Part shown: piece after piece, positions 7,190-15,874 of the stretch | Position numbering within the stretch: the first letter of the stretch is position 1 | How the letters are laid out: each line of letters opens with the position of its first letter | Assembly (NCBI RefSeq): GCF_021513255.1 | Contig: NZ_CP090977.1 | Location: 806,001 to 870,000, forward strand | Length of the DNA stretch: 64,000 nt | DNA from: Planococcus sp. 107-1 | GTDB lineage: Bacteria; Bacillota; Bacilli; Bacillales_A; Planococcaceae | Direction of reading: 5' to 3' | The notes under the pieces: generated by a model | What the model was told of the DNA's origin: nothing | Databases searched by the model: none | The model's input: only the letters and a program-made list of their open reading frames with translations | Position numbers and translations under genes: made by a program

Positions 7190-9157
7190 CCGTTTCTTTT
7201 CATCGTTAGCGCTGCGGAATATCAAGTCGAATAAAACCTTATACATTCCGTATTTGCTATCATCCATCGCAATCATCATGATGTTTTATTTGATGGCATC
7301 GTTGTTGGCGAATCAATTTGTGCAGCAACGTTCTTCTGCTTTGCCTACTCTGTTTTCGCTTGGTGTCATCGTCATCGCGATTTTTTCAGTCATTTTCATT
7401 CTTTATACGAATAGCTTCGTCATCAAGAAAAGAAAAAAGAAATCGGCCTTTACGGAATCTTGGGTCTGGAGAAAAGGCATGTCGCGAAAATCTTATTGTT
7501 CGAAACAATGTTTACAAGCTTGACCAGCATTTTGACAGGACTGGTGGCAGGACTTGTTTTTGGCCGCCTTTTCTTCATGCTGTTGAATTATTTACTGAAG
7601 CTGCCAACGGATATCGCCTATGTCGTAGCCATCAATCCGATGCTTTGGACCATCCTGCTGTTTTTGGCAATCTTTGCGATTACTTATATTTATAACGTGA
7701 GCCAATTCACTTTCTCGAATCCGATTAAGTTATTGAAAGGCAAGACGGAAGGGGAAAAGGAACCGAAAGGATCAATCATCCTCTTTATTTTGGCACTTGT
7801 GTTCCTTGGCTGGGGATATGGAATTTCGTTGACGATTCCTGACCCGATCAGCGCCATTTCAAAATTCTTCTTGGCCGTATTTCTTGTGATTATCGGCACC
7901 TATCTGTTATTCATCTCGGGATCGATTTTCATTTTAAAAGCGCTGAAGAAAAACAAGCGAATTTATTATCGTCCAGGTGCATTCATCTCCATTTCCGGGA
8001 TGCTGTACCGAATGAAACAGAATGCAGTAGGCTTAGCGAATATTTGTATTTTAGCTTCCATGGTCATCATTGCGCTGTCGACGACTTTGACGATTTTTAT
8101 CGGCAGCGAAGAAACTCTGGAAAATCGTTATCCCTTTGAAAACAATATGAGTTTATTCGGTGATCCGGAACAGCCGGAACTTATCCAGCAGCAATTCACT
8201 GAGCTGCAAGCGCATTACTTGCAGGAAACGGAAAAGTTGGGGCTTGAAGTGACAGAGATGGAGGCGCTGCGTTTCCAGTCCATCTACGGCTCGCTTGACA
8301 ATAATCGCTTTAATTTTACAGGGGCCTTTGATGGCTTGGAGCTCAATGTGTTTGGGCAAGTTATCCCGTTGGAAGATTACAATGGAATGACTGGAAAAAC
8401 CATTGAACTGGCAGAAGATGAAGCCTTGTTTTACCATTCAACTGGAAAGTATACAAAGGAAGAACTGGTCATCGGCGACCGTCTTTACCAATTGGCGCCG
8501 ATTGAAAATGACTTCAGCTCTGAAACGGGATTGACGGAAACCATCGTCCTGGTTGTCCCTGATATGTCTCATATTGAGGGGATGATGGCGGCTTATCAAG
8601 AGCAATTCCCGGATGCGCCGGTTGTCGGTCTTTCTGCAGACATCGGCTGGAATACGACAGGTACGGAAGAAGAAAAGATGGCCTACGGCGATCATATCCG
8701 CATGCAATCTTACTCGGTCGAAAGTGCAAACTATGAATCGCGGGGCCTTCAGCGTGAAGATTGGTACAGCACAAATGGCGGATTCCTGTTTCTTGGCATT
8801 TTCCTCGGATTGCTGTTTACCATCGGAACGGTATTGATCACGTACTTCAAACAAGTTTCGGAAGGATTCGATGACCGGGAGAAATTCCAAATCATGCAGA
8901 AAGTCGGATTGGATAAAGAAATGATCCAGGACTCGACCAAATCCCAGATTATTTGGATGTTCCTGTTGCCGATTGTGGTTGCTACGATCCATGTCATCTT
9001 CGCATATCCCATCGTCAGCAAATTATTGACGCTCTTTGGCATTACGAACGAAAAAACGTGGCTGCTATCCTTTATCGGCGTCGTTATCGCTTTTGCTGCC
9101 ATCTATTGGATCATTTACCGCGTTACGTCAAAAGTCTATTACAGCATCGTGAAATAA
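7182..9157 (+). pseudogene. BceB-type FtsX-like permease, reading frame broken near codon 86
   Basis: Two frames together encode a complete permease: residues from 7182 give the first membrane helices, and the -1 frame from 7439 continues with KEIGLYGILGLEKRHV and nine further helices. Joined, the product is about 658 residues, the normal BceB size, with the typical extracellular domain of about 220 residues (roughly 8110-8770) between helices 7 and 8. The break is at A AAA AAG (7433-7439), in phase for -1 slippage. One missing A in the A6 run explains it equally well. Start ATG 7182 is preferred over GTG 7173. Without frameshifting the transporter would be dead and the sensor kinase probably unable to signal. 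Confidence 0.8.
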
Positions 9158-9162
9158 AAAAC

Positions 9163-9204
9163 AGCCGCTCTACCGAATGGAAATCCCGGTAGAGCGGCTA
9201 TTTT
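9163..9204. terminator. Bidirectional terminator between permease and msrAB
   Basis: AGCCGCTCTACCG pairs with CGGTAGAGCGGCT (9163-9199), flanked by an A-run on the left and ATTTTTG on the right, so it can serve both converging genes. Confidence 0.88.
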
Positions 9205-9208
9205 TGTT

Positions 9209-10324
9209 TTAAAGTTTTCCTTCTAGGTAGCCGTAGCCTTTTTCAGCCATGTCTTCCTGTGGAATAAAGAGGATGGATGCACTATTGATGCAATAGCGGA
9301 GTCCGCCTTTGTCTTTTGGACCGTCATTGAAGACGTGGCCTAGGTGGCTGTCGCCTGCCCGGCTCCGTACTTCGATGCGGACCATATTGTAGCTGGTATC
9401 TTCATGTTCCGTTACAACTTCCGGTTCAATCGGCTTGGTGAAGCTCGGCCAGCCGCATTTGGAATCGTATTTGTCAGCAGAAGAGAAAAGCGGTTCACCG
9501 GTCGCCACATCCACGTAGATGCCGGGCTCGTAATTGTCCCAGTATTCATTGGAATAAGCCGTTTCCGTATCGTTTTCCTGTGTCACTTTGTACTGGGCTT
9601 CGGTCAATGTCGCTTTCAATTCTTCGTCGCTCGGCTTCGGGTAAAGGGAAGCGTCGATAAGCGACGGAACGTCTTGATCTTCAAGTGAATCGAATTCCAC
9701 ATGGCAATAGCCGTTCGGATTTTTCTCGAGGTAATCTTGGTGGTACTCTTCCGCCAAATAATAATGCTCGAGCGGTTCCACTTCGGTCACGATTGGATCA
9801 TCGTATTTGGATTCTTCCGCAGCCATCACGTTTTCAATCACAGCACGGTCCGCTTCGTTTTCATAATAGATGCCGGTGCGGTATTGTTCTCCGCGGTCGT
9901 TGCCTTGCTGGTTCAGCAGTGTAGGATCGATGATCATGAAATAATGGCCGAGCAGCTTTTCGAGGTCGACACGTTCCGGATCGTAGCGAACATGAACGGT
10001 TTCAGCGTGCCCGCTATTTTCTTTTGTCACGTCCTCGTAAGTCGGATTTTCCGTATTGCCGTTTGCGTAGCCGGAAGTCACATCATAGACACCGTAAACG
10101 CGTGCCATATAAGCCTCGACTCCCCAGAAACAGCCGCCCGCAAGCCAGATGTCTTCCAGTTGATCTTCATTAAATTGCAATCCTTCATTCGGGTTGTCCG
10201 GAAATTTGGATTCTGCCTCAGCTGAACTTGAGCCTGCCGCATTCAAATTCAATTGCGAACATCCTGCTGCGAGGAGAAGCAATAATAGCCCAAGCAGTAA
10301 ACCCACTTTTTTCGTTGCCATCAT
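9209..10324 (-). CDS. msrAB: Lipoprotein bifunctional peptide-methionine sulfoxide reductase MsrA/MsrB
   Basis: A 371-residue fusion of MsrA (active site GCFWG, about residues 64-68) and MsrB (CGWPSF with the resolving Cys, and RYCIN with the catalytic Cys near the C-terminus), which repair S- and R-methionine sulfoxide. A signal peptide ends in the lipobox LAAGC (Cys22), so the enzyme should be anchored outside the membrane, repairing surface proteins. The MsrB part lacks the two CxxC zinc motifs, as in many fused forms. The gene directly follows a TlpA-like lipoprotein gene (17-nt gap), a plausible electron donor; no CcdA-type membrane shuttle gene is next to them. AAAGGCGG lies upstream of the ATG. 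Confidence 0.92.
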   Translation of the reverse strand: MMATKKVGLLLGLLLLLLAAGCSQLNLNAAGSSSAEAESKFPDNPNEGLQFNEDQLEDIWLAGGCFWGVEAYMARVYGVYDVTSGYANGNTENPTYEDVTKENSGHAETVHVRYDPERVDLEKLLGHYFMIIDPTLLNQQGNDRGEQYRTGIYYENEADRAVIENVMAAEESKYDDPIVTEVEPLEHYYLAEEYHQDYLEKNPNGYCHVEFDSLEDQDVPSLIDASLYPKPSDEELKATLTEAQYKVTQENDTETAYSNEYWDNYEPGIYVDVATGEPLFSSADKYDSKCGWPSFTKPIEPEVVTEHEDTSYNMVRIEVRSRAGDSHLGHVFNDGPKDKGGLRYCINSASILFIPQEDMAEKGYGYLEGKL

Positions 10325-10341
10325 TGTAAGCCGCCTTTCTT

Positions 10342-10866
10342 TTAGTTGATCGATTCGAAGGTTTCTTTAATTTCTGCGTTGCTGAAATGCCCGGGAGAGC
10401 TTTTCACAAGAGTTCCGTCAGAGCCGATATAGGCAGAAGTCGGGTAGGCAAGAACTCCATATTCATCGAAGAACGTACCGCCTTCGTCCAATAACACTTG
10501 GATATTCTCGGTGTTTTCGACGCCTTTAAACCATTTCTTAAACGACTCGCTGTCTTTCTCTGCATTTGAGCTTGGTGAAACGATGGACAACACGACAAAA
10601 TCATTTTCTTCTCCAGCAAGCGTATTCAACTCTTCCATGCCGGCCAGGCAAATCGAACACCAGGAAGCCCAGAATTTCACGTATACTTTTTTGCCTGCGT
10701 ATTCGGACAAATCATGGGTCTTGCCTTCTAAATCGGTAAGTTCGAAAACAGGAGCCGGTTTGCCCGGATTGGATTGCTCGGCATTTGCTACAGACTCTTC
10801 ATTAGAACAAGCGCTTACTATTAAAATGAGCGACATCAGCAAGATTAGGGGGACCATCGCTTTCAT
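10342..10866 (-). CDS. TlpA-like thioredoxin-fold lipoprotein
   Basis: A 174-residue extracytoplasmic thioredoxin-like protein. The signal peptide ends in IVSAC (lipobox Cys near residue 19), and the redox site is WASWCSIC, with the cis-Pro region AYPTS downstream. It most likely passes reducing equivalents to the MsrAB lipoprotein encoded 17 nt downstream in the same operon. The ATG at 10866 is selected because AAAGG stands 9 nt upstream; longer in-frame starts would place a charged 37-residue extension before the signal peptide. The Cys-Ser-Ile-Cys spacer is unusual compared with the common CxPC of TlpA/ResA, which may tune redox potential. Confidence 0.85.
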   Translation of the reverse strand: MKAMVPLILLMSLILIVSACSNEESVANAEQSNPGKPAPVFELTDLEGKTHDLSEYAGKKVYVKFWASWCSICLAGMEELNTLAGEENDFVVLSIVSPSSNAEKDSESFKKWFKGVENTENIQVLLDEGGTFFDEYGVLAYPTSAYIGSDGTLVKSSPGHFSNAEIKETFESIN

Positions 10867-11180
10867 TCGGATCATCCTTTCCTGTGTAGTTTTCTTAGTT
10901 AGTTTGGCAAATCTCTCTCTTTCCATCATATAGCGCTTTTCAAGGAAATGATAACGAATGGACTTGATAGAAAACAAGAAAATGACAGATAAGTCAATAA
11001 AACAGTAAAAGGGTTTATTTCGTATAACGCGCTTCTATCTTTTGGTAGGGAAATTGGAAAAAAGTTCTTTCATTTGAAAAAACACTTTCCGGTTCAGCCA
11101 AAAGACTGAATTATCATGAGATGAAAGCATTTATCTACAATTTCGATTTTCTATCCTTTAAGATGAGTAAGGAGACAACC
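10867..11180. other. Intergenic region between divergent tlpA-like and OYE genes
   Basis: About 310 bases with no convincing gene. The side near 10867 should hold the promoter of the minus-strand operon (no strong match seen; TTGTTT with a distant TTATCA is the best pair). The right end leads into the SigB-like promoter at 11181. Confidence 0.5.
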
Positions 11181-11205
11181 GTTTTAGAATATCCTTGAAG
11201 GGTAT
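11181..11205 (+). promoter_or_regulatory. SigB-like promoter of the flavin oxidoreductase gene
   Basis: GTTTTA (11181-11186), a 13-nt spacer and a perfect GGGTAT (11200-11205) match the SigB consensus at 11 of 12 positions. The predicted start site is about 35 nt before the ATG. Confidence 0.6.
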
Positions 11206-11247
11206 TTAACATACAACGAGTAATCATCGACTTGAGGAGGAATAGGG

Positions 11248-12369
11248 ATGGCGATAAAGATTGATAGCATATTCGAACCATATACATTTACGGCAGGATT
11301 AAAAGTGAAGAATCGCGTCATGATGGCACCGATGACGACTTCTTCATCGGATGCAAACGGAGACGTGACAGAAGATGAATTGAAATATTATCGTCGCCGC
11401 GCGAAAAGCGGACTGGGTGCTATCATTACGGCATGTGCACATGTTGAGCCGCTTGGAATCGGCTTTCCGAATGCGTTCGGTGCCGATTCCGATGACCGGA
11501 TTGGCAGCCTGACGCGATTGGCAGACGCCATTCACGAAGGCGGAGCAAAAGCGATTTTACAGATTTACCATGCTGGCCGCATGTCGAACTCGAAATTATT
11601 GAATGGCGAACAGCCGATTTCAGCGAGCGACATTCCGTCTGTCCGCCCGAATGCTGAAACACCGCGTGAAATGTCGGAAGCCGAAATCCAAGAGTCCATC
11701 AAAGCTTTCGGAGAAGCGACGCGGCGCGCTATCGAAGCAGGCTTCGACGGCGTGGAAATCCACGGCGCCAATACGTATTTGATCCAGCAATTTTTCTCCC
11801 CACATTCCAATCGCCGGACGGATAAATGGGGCGGGGGCGTGATGGAACGCATGGCATTCCCGCTCGCAGTAGTGGAATCGATTCAAGAAGCGGTAGCGAA
11901 ATATGCTGAAAAGCCGTTTGTCGTCGGTTACCGGGTCAGCCCGGAAGAACGTGAAGAGCCGGGTATCACGATGGATGATACCTTAAAATTTGCTTCGGCT
12001 TTAGCCGATAAAGGAATCGATTATGTGCACGCTTCCGTCGGCAAATTCTTCGGCGGTTCCATCCGCGAAGAAGATAACCGTTCACGTGTCGCAATGCTCC
12101 AGGAGCATGTCGGCGACCGTGTTCCGGTCATTGGAGTTGGCGGTTTGCAGACGATCGACCAAGTGAAAGAAGCATTGGACGTCACTCCATTTGTTTCACT
12201 TGGACACGCGTTGATCATGGATCCCGATTGGCTGCTAAAAGTGAAGAAAAGCCAGGAACACGAGATTTACCAAGCGCTCTATTTGAGCAAAAAAGACGAA
12301 TTGGATATTCCGGAAGACCTTTGGAATACCATCGTCAACATTCCAGGCTGGTTCAAGATCGAAGATTGA
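11248..12369 (+). CDS. NADH-dependent flavin oxidoreductase (old yellow enzyme family)
   Basis: A 373-residue FMN-dependent TIM-barrel ene-reductase. Family hallmarks are the N-terminal phosphate-binding strand with NRVMMAPMTT, IYHAGR, the substrate-binding HGANTYLIQQFFSPHSNRR block (about 170-188) and the C-terminal FMN-phosphate site (VIGVGGLQT and SLGHALIMDPDW). It resembles YqiG/OYE-like proteins of Firmicutes that lack the 2,4-dienoyl-CoA reductase extension. Reaction would be NAD(P)H-dependent reduction of activated C=C bonds; natural substrate unknown. GAGGAGG precedes the ATG. It is alone between a SigB-like promoter and a terminator, suggesting a stress-response role. Confidence 0.88.
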   Translation: MAIKIDSIFEPYTFTAGLKVKNRVMMAPMTTSSSDANGDVTEDELKYYRRRAKSGLGAIITACAHVEPLGIGFPNAFGADSDDRIGSLTRLADAIHEGGAKAILQIYHAGRMSNSKLLNGEQPISASDIPSVRPNAETPREMSEAEIQESIKAFGEATRRAIEAGFDGVEIHGANTYLIQQFFSPHSNRRTDKWGGGVMERMAFPLAVVESIQEAVAKYAEKPFVVGYRVSPEEREEPGITMDDTLKFASALADKGIDYVHASVGKFFGGSIREEDNRSRVAMLQEHVGDRVPVIGVGGLQTIDQVKEALDVTPFVSLGHALIMDPDWLLKVKKSQEHEIYQALYLSKKDELDIPEDLWNTIVNIPGWFKIED

Positions 12370-12383
12370 GAAAAGCTGCTCTA

Positions 12384-12417
12384 AAAGAGGCATCTATTGG
12401 CGGATGCCTCTTTATTT
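12384..12417 (+). terminator. Intrinsic terminator of the flavin oxidoreductase gene
   Basis: AAAGAGGCATC pairs with GATGCCTCTTT around an 8-nt loop, followed by ATTTG. Confidence 0.8.
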
Positions 12418-12458
12418 GCGTTCAGAGAAATTTATAAGCGCTCAGCGAGATAACTATT

Positions 12459-12494
12459 CAAAAAAGCCGGTTGCACACATGCGCAGCCGGCTTT
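12459..12494 (-). terminator. Intrinsic terminator of the ECF sigma operon
   Basis: On the minus strand AAAGCCGG and CCGGCTTT flank a partly self-complementary loop (CTGCGCA/TGTGCA) and are followed by TTTTTTGAATAG. Confidence 0.78.
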
Positions 12495-12497
12495 ATC

Positions 12498-12743
12498 TTA
12501 TAGGAGAAATAAAAACTGGGCAGCGACTAATGCTGCACCCCCGACAGCAGGGAGGACTTTTAAGGAAATGATGCCCGATTTTGTCGCAACAAACGGTTCA
12601 AATGGATCCTGCGCAGGAGAACCTAAATAGTGAAGGAACCGGTTCCACTTGCTTGCTTTCATGGGGAAGTCCGGAACTTCCACCAAGTCTTCCTGCAGCT
12701 GTGCCAGCAAAAGCAGGTCTTTATCGGATGGCTTTTGATTCAT
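12498..12743 (-). CDS. Small single-pass membrane protein in the ECF sigma operon
   Basis: An 81-residue protein with a hydrophilic N-terminal part (1-58) and one C-terminal hydrophobic segment (about 59-81: ISLKVLPAVGGAALVAAQFL). Its start lies 23 nt inside the 3' end of the sigma-factor gene, so translation is coupled. Its place and topology suggest an anti-sigma or sigma-modulating role like the small membrane proteins of the SigY operon (YxlC), but no zinc-binding anti-sigma motif is present and I do not recognise a family with certainty. It is the last gene before the operon terminator. Confidence 0.6.
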   Translation of the reverse strand: MNQKPSDKDLLLLAQLQEDLVEVPDFPMKASKWNRFLHYLGSPAQDPFEPFVATKSGIISLKVLPAVGGAALVAAQFLFLL

Positions 12744-13247
12744 CGTAAAATCCCTCCAAATCGTTTTTTAGTCGTTTCGTCGCCCGGTGCAGCCGCGATT
12801 TCACGGTGCCTTTTGGAATGCCGAGAATCTGTGCCATTTCTTCTTGGGATAAATCATGGAAATAAAATAAGAGAATGACTGCGCGTTCCGTTTCAGGAAG
12901 ATTGGCCACAGCGTTCCTCACCGTCATCTGTTCCGGCGGAGACAACTCTTCTTTAGAGCGGGGCACCAAAAACGGCAGAAGAGACGACAGTTTTTTGCGC
13001 CGGTTTAATTTATTGACCATTAACCGGTACGCAATTTGAAAAAGGAAGCTTTTGAGCGTCCCTTTCTGTGGATCGAACTTTTGTTTATGGTCCTGCAGCT
13101 TCATGAACGTATCCTGAACAATATCAATGCTCAGCTGCTCAGCTGCTCATCTCGGGTATAACGGAAAATGAACGAATACAGCGGCTTTTGCATCAAGCGA
13201 TAAATGCTGTCTAAAGCATTGGCATCACCTTGTTGGTAAGCCGTCAT
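12721..13247 (-). pseudogene. ECF-type RNA polymerase sigma factor, frame broken by an 8-bp duplication
   Basis: From ATG 13247 (GAGGAG 6 nt upstream) the frame encodes an N-terminal region-2 start (MTAYQQGDANALDSIYRLMQ) and runs through YSFIFRYTRDEQLSS into a TGA. The rest, IVQDTFMKLQDH, region 2.4 and region 4 with the helix-turn-helix LSQEEMAQILGIPKGTVKSR, is in another frame down to 12721. The break coincides with CAGCTGAG repeated twice (13129-13148 on the plus strand). Removing one 8-bp copy restores a continuous protein of 172 residues, a normal ECF length. The downstream small membrane protein and upstream membrane protein would be its regulators or partners. As it stands the product is truncated. 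Confidence 0.82.
13129..13148 (-). repeat. 8-bp tandem duplication (2.5 copies) inside the sigma gene
   Basis: On the plus strand GCTCAGCT occurs twice in tandem (13129-13136, 13137-13144) followed by GCTC. The second copy shifts the sigma-factor frame; one copy gives an open frame. Confidence 0.9.
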
Positions 13248-13257
13248 CAACTGCTCC

Positions 13258-13635
13258 TCAGATTTCTCCACTTCCGTCTCCCCACCGTTCTTTAATGGTT
13301 TTCAATGTAATGGAAACGCGGCTGATCAAGTAGATGATGGTGACGAGCGACCAGACTTGGGATTGATTCGTAAAAAATTGCACATAAGGGTTTTCGACAG
13401 ATTGCCCGGTGGAAATCAGCAAATTCAATGCTTGTATACAAATGATCGTATAAATCGCCAGTGCCAAAGTCAAGCTATCAAAAACATTCCAGCGTAAATA
13501 AATCGTTGTTTTTTTATAATTGATCTTTCGGTTCTCCCTCACAATATACTTTCTATCCATCGGTATGGCGATGCCTAAAATGACCGTCATCATCACAGCG
13601 ACTACGATTAATGAAACAATCCATCCTGTTCCCAT
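13258..13635 (-). CDS. Membrane protein of unknown function upstream of the sigma gene
   Basis: A 125-residue protein with about three membrane helices (roughly 5-24, 52-74, 95-112) separated by a basic loop (DRKYIVRENRKINYKKTT). I do not recognise the family. The ATG at 13635 is chosen because AAGGAAG lies 8 nt upstream; GTG 13644 overlaps that site. The gene ends 10 nt before the sigma-factor start, so it is the first gene of a three-gene operon with the sigma factor and the small membrane protein. A 7-bp inverted repeat lies just upstream. A role in controlling the sigma factor is inferred from position only. Confidence 0.65.
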   Translation of the reverse strand: MGTGWIVSLIVVAVMMTVILGIAIPMDRKYIVRENRKINYKKTTIYLRWNVFDSLTLALAIYTIICIQALNLLISTGQSVENPYVQFFTNQSQVWSLVTIIYLISRVSITLKTIKERWGDGSGEI

Positions 13636-13650
13636 TGTTTCCACTTCCTT

Positions 13651-13675
13651 TTTGTATGATTACTTACTATACAAA
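13651..13675 (-). promoter_or_regulatory. Inverted repeat (operator-like) upstream of the sigma operon
   Basis: TTTGTAT (13651-13657) and ATACAAA (13669-13675) form a perfect 7-11-7 inverted repeat just 5' of the ribosome binding site of the first gene. It could bind a repressor or be part of an autoregulated promoter. Confidence 0.4.
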
Positions 13676-13718
13676 TGAGAAGAGGAAAAGGTTCATCTAG
13701 ATTGCTTTTTTTAACGAT

Positions 13719-13825
13719 GCGCGCGTTTATCCGAAAATGCGCGCGTTCAAATCGATTTGTGCGCGCTCATATGAAAATGCGCGCGCCTGCAACAAGATAC
13801 GCGCGTTCAGAGAAAATTAAGCGCG
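13719..13825. repeat. GCGCG repeat, six units at about 20-bp spacing
   Basis: GCGCG(C) cores begin at 13719, 13739, 13761, 13779, 13800 and 13821, spaced 18-22 bp, each followed by T/C-rich then A-rich DNA (for example GCGCGCGTTCAAATCGATTT). The cores are the only GC-rich parts of an AT-rich spacer. A basic open frame across it is not credible as a gene. Function unknown. Confidence 0.75.
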
Positions 13826-13841
13826 TTCAGCAAATTTATTC

Positions 13842-13875
13842 CATAAAAAAAGCCATTTGCAAATTGCAAATGACT
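13842..13875 (-). terminator. Intrinsic terminator of the EamA transporter gene
   Basis: On the minus strand AGTCATTTGCAA pairs with TTGCAAATGGCT (one mismatch) and is followed by TTTTTTTATGG. Confidence 0.8.
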
Positions 13876-13887
13876 TTTTCTACCAGA

Positions 13888-14808
13888 TTAAGCCGAAGAT
13901 TCAGCAGCTTGATCCGAAAGGCGCCGCTGTTTTTCTTGCCGCTTTCCGAGGAAATTGACAATGAGTACACCGCTGATGGCGATGACGCCGCCGATAAGCG
14001 AAAGTGCAGATGGAAGTTCATGCAGCCACATCCAGGCGACGACTATCGCAACCGCAGGTTCCAGGTAAATCAAGCTGGAAACGGAGCTCGCATTCGCAAG
14101 CGATAAAGCGGTTGCCCATGTGACGTAAGCGATCGCGGCAGGGAAGATGCCGACATAAAGCGTAGACAGATGAGCTTCGATGGTGGCATTTTGTAAAGCT
14201 GAGAAAATGCCGGATGAAAAAATTAGGAAAGGCAACGTGCCGGCCCACGTAAAGTAAGCGGTCAGCTCAATAGCAGAATAACGTGTCAACAGCGGTTTCT
14301 GGAAAACGAAAAACACGGCGGAAGCGCATGCTGCAATCAAGACCAGGACAGCACCGTTCGTCAACGTCAAGGAAGCATCGGCAGAACCGAATGCAATGAA
14401 TAGAATTCCGACAAACCCGATTCCGAGTCCGATCCAGCCGATTCTGGTCAATCGCTCTTTCAAAAAGAAAGCCGCGATGAGTGCCGTGAATATCGGTCCG
14501 GATCCGACGAGCATACCGGCGGTTCCTGCAGAAATGGTTTCCATGCCGAACGTAACGAAAATATGGTAGAGGCTGATGCCGATCCAGCCAAGCAGCAAGA
14601 TTCTTAAAAGATCGCTTTTTTGCGGCAGGCGGAATTTCGTTCCCGGCCATAAAGCATAAATCAGAAAAAGAATGGAAGCGACCATGAAGCGGACAAGGAC
14701 ATTTTGGCCGGCATCATAGCCGCCTTGTAAACTGACCCGGATGGCAGCAAATGAAGAGCCCCAAATCAGGACAGAAAATAAGGCTAATGAAAAAGCTTTC
14801 GAATTCAA
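13888..14808 (-). CDS. EamA/DMT family transporter
   Basis: A 306-residue inner membrane protein with ten predicted helices in two EamA repeats (about 1-135 and 145-290), including the conserved VGSGPIFTALIAAFFLKERL segment ahead of helix 5 and YLEPAVAIVVAWMWLHE in the second repeat. DMT carriers export amino acids, metabolites or drugs; substrate is not predictable here. The start is taken as TTG at 14808, because GGAGGAG lies 6-7 nt upstream and no ATG is suitably placed; the TTG at 14832 lies upstream of that ribosome binding site. It appears monocistronic. Confidence 0.85.
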   Translation of the reverse strand: MNSKAFSLALFSVLIWGSSFAAIRVSLQGGYDAGQNVLVRFMVASILFLIYALWPGTKFRLPQKSDLLRILLLGWIGISLYHIFVTFGMETISAGTAGMLVGSGPIFTALIAAFFLKERLTRIGWIGLGIGFVGILFIAFGSADASLTLTNGAVLVLIAACASAVFFVFQKPLLTRYSAIELTAYFTWAGTLPFLIFSSGIFSALQNATIEAHLSTLYVGIFPAAIAYVTWATALSLANASSVSSLIYLEPAVAIVVAWMWLHELPSALSLIGGVIAISGVLIVNFLGKRQEKQRRLSDQAAESSA

Positions 14809-14919
14809 AAAATCTCCTCCGGTACCGATCAATTACTGTATTTTCCTTTTGATAAAAAAGAGGAATGTTTTTACAGACAGCTTCTATTATATTCGCTATT
14901 AGGAGAAATGTCTTTGGTT

Positions 14920-15837
14920 TTACATTAAGGCTACAAGCAATATGGGAATTGTAATCAAGCTCGCGACTGTGCTGATGAACATCGCACTGGATACCATATC
15001 CGGATTCATCTTAAAGTTAATGGCTAGCAGTGTGGTGGTAGCAGCGGCTGGAGTGGCAGCAGAAAGCAAAAGCACCCGTGTTTCAAGGGAAGCAGCCGGA
15101 TAAAGCAATAACAGCAGAAGATAGGCAATCAATGGAAAAATCGCAAGTTTCAAAACAGTTGCAGTCGCAATGAACTTGATGACATTTTTGATTTGGATGG
15201 AAGCCAATGTCACGCCGAGCAGCGTCAGCATCGTTGGAATCGCCGCTTGACCCAATAAGCCTGAAGCATTTTCAATCGATTGCGGCACAGGAATCTGAAC
15301 CAGTTTCAAGAAAAGCGCTGTTAAAATGGCGATAAAGCCCGGCATCCGGATGATGGTCCGGAAAATATCTTTTTGAGAAGTTTTGCCGTTGCTTGAAGCA
15401 TAGTAAATACCGGCGGAATTCATCAGAAAAGATTGCGTGACAACATAAATGATCGCGATGGCCACACCTTCATCCCCGAAGGCGAAGAGCACAATCGGCA
15501 GCCCGTAATTTCCGGTATTGGGAAATCCGCTCGCCAGCATCATGGTATTTTTATAAGCCAGTTCCCATTTGAAGACAAATGCTGCAATTTGGATGAATAC
15601 CGCATAACAGGCAAATAAAAGCAGTGCGAAACCGGCAATTTTGGCTAAGTCGTTCAATTCCAAAGAAGAAACCGTCACGGAGTGGAAGAAAAGTGCCGGA
15701 CTGAAAACATAAATGCAAAGGTCCGAAATGGATTTGGAATGAAGCGTCATATATTTCCCGATAAAAAAGCCGATGCCCAGCAAAAGAAAAACAGGAAGGA
15801 TTACATTGAGGATTTCTGCAATTACCAAAACAATCAT
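14920..15837 (-). CDS. AEC family transporter (auxin efflux carrier-like)
   Basis: A membrane carrier of about 305 residues with ten hydrophobic segments and the family's central break (MLASGFPNTGNYGLPIVLFAFG). AEC proteins move organic acids such as malate or malonate or related anions; the substrate is unknown. The true start is uncertain: ATG 15837 directly abuts GGAG, while TTG 15828 has GGAG at 9 nt and may be the real one; the long in-frame extension to 16008 crosses the promoter and is rejected. A promoter and palindrome lie upstream at 15875-15926. Confidence 0.82.
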   Translation of the reverse strand: MIVLVIAEILNVILPVFLLLGIGFFIGKYMTLHSKSISDLCIYVFSPALFFHSVTVSSLELNDLAKIAGFALLLFACYAVFIQIAAFVFKWELAYKNTMMLASGFPNTGNYGLPIVLFAFGDEGVAIAIIYVVTQSFLMNSAGIYYASSNGKTSQKDIFRTIIRMPGFIAILTALFLKLVQIPVPQSIENASGLLGQAAIPTMLTLLGVTLASIQIKNVIKFIATATVLKLAIFPLIAYLLLLLLYPAASLETRVLLLSAATPAAATTTLLAINFKMNPDMVSSAMFISTVASLITIPILLVALM

Positions 15838-15874
15838 CTCCAATAACACATCAATCAAATTTATTTGTATGTTT

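Noticed and set aside
8438-8992. 184-codon open frame antisense to the BceB-type permease
   Set aside because: Product shows no fold or motif; it is the complement of a conserved extracellular domain.
9701-10225. 174-codon open frame opposite msrAB
   Set aside because: It is antisense to conserved MsrA coding sequence and lacks a ribosome binding site.
13719-13825. CRISPR-like array
   Set aside because: Repeat cores are only 5-8 bp at 18-22 bp spacing, far below CRISPR repeat and spacer sizes, and no cas gene is present.
13675-14106. Basic 143-codon open frame on the plus strand
   Set aside because: It translates the GCGCG repeat and then the antisense of the EamA transporter gene; no credible start signals.
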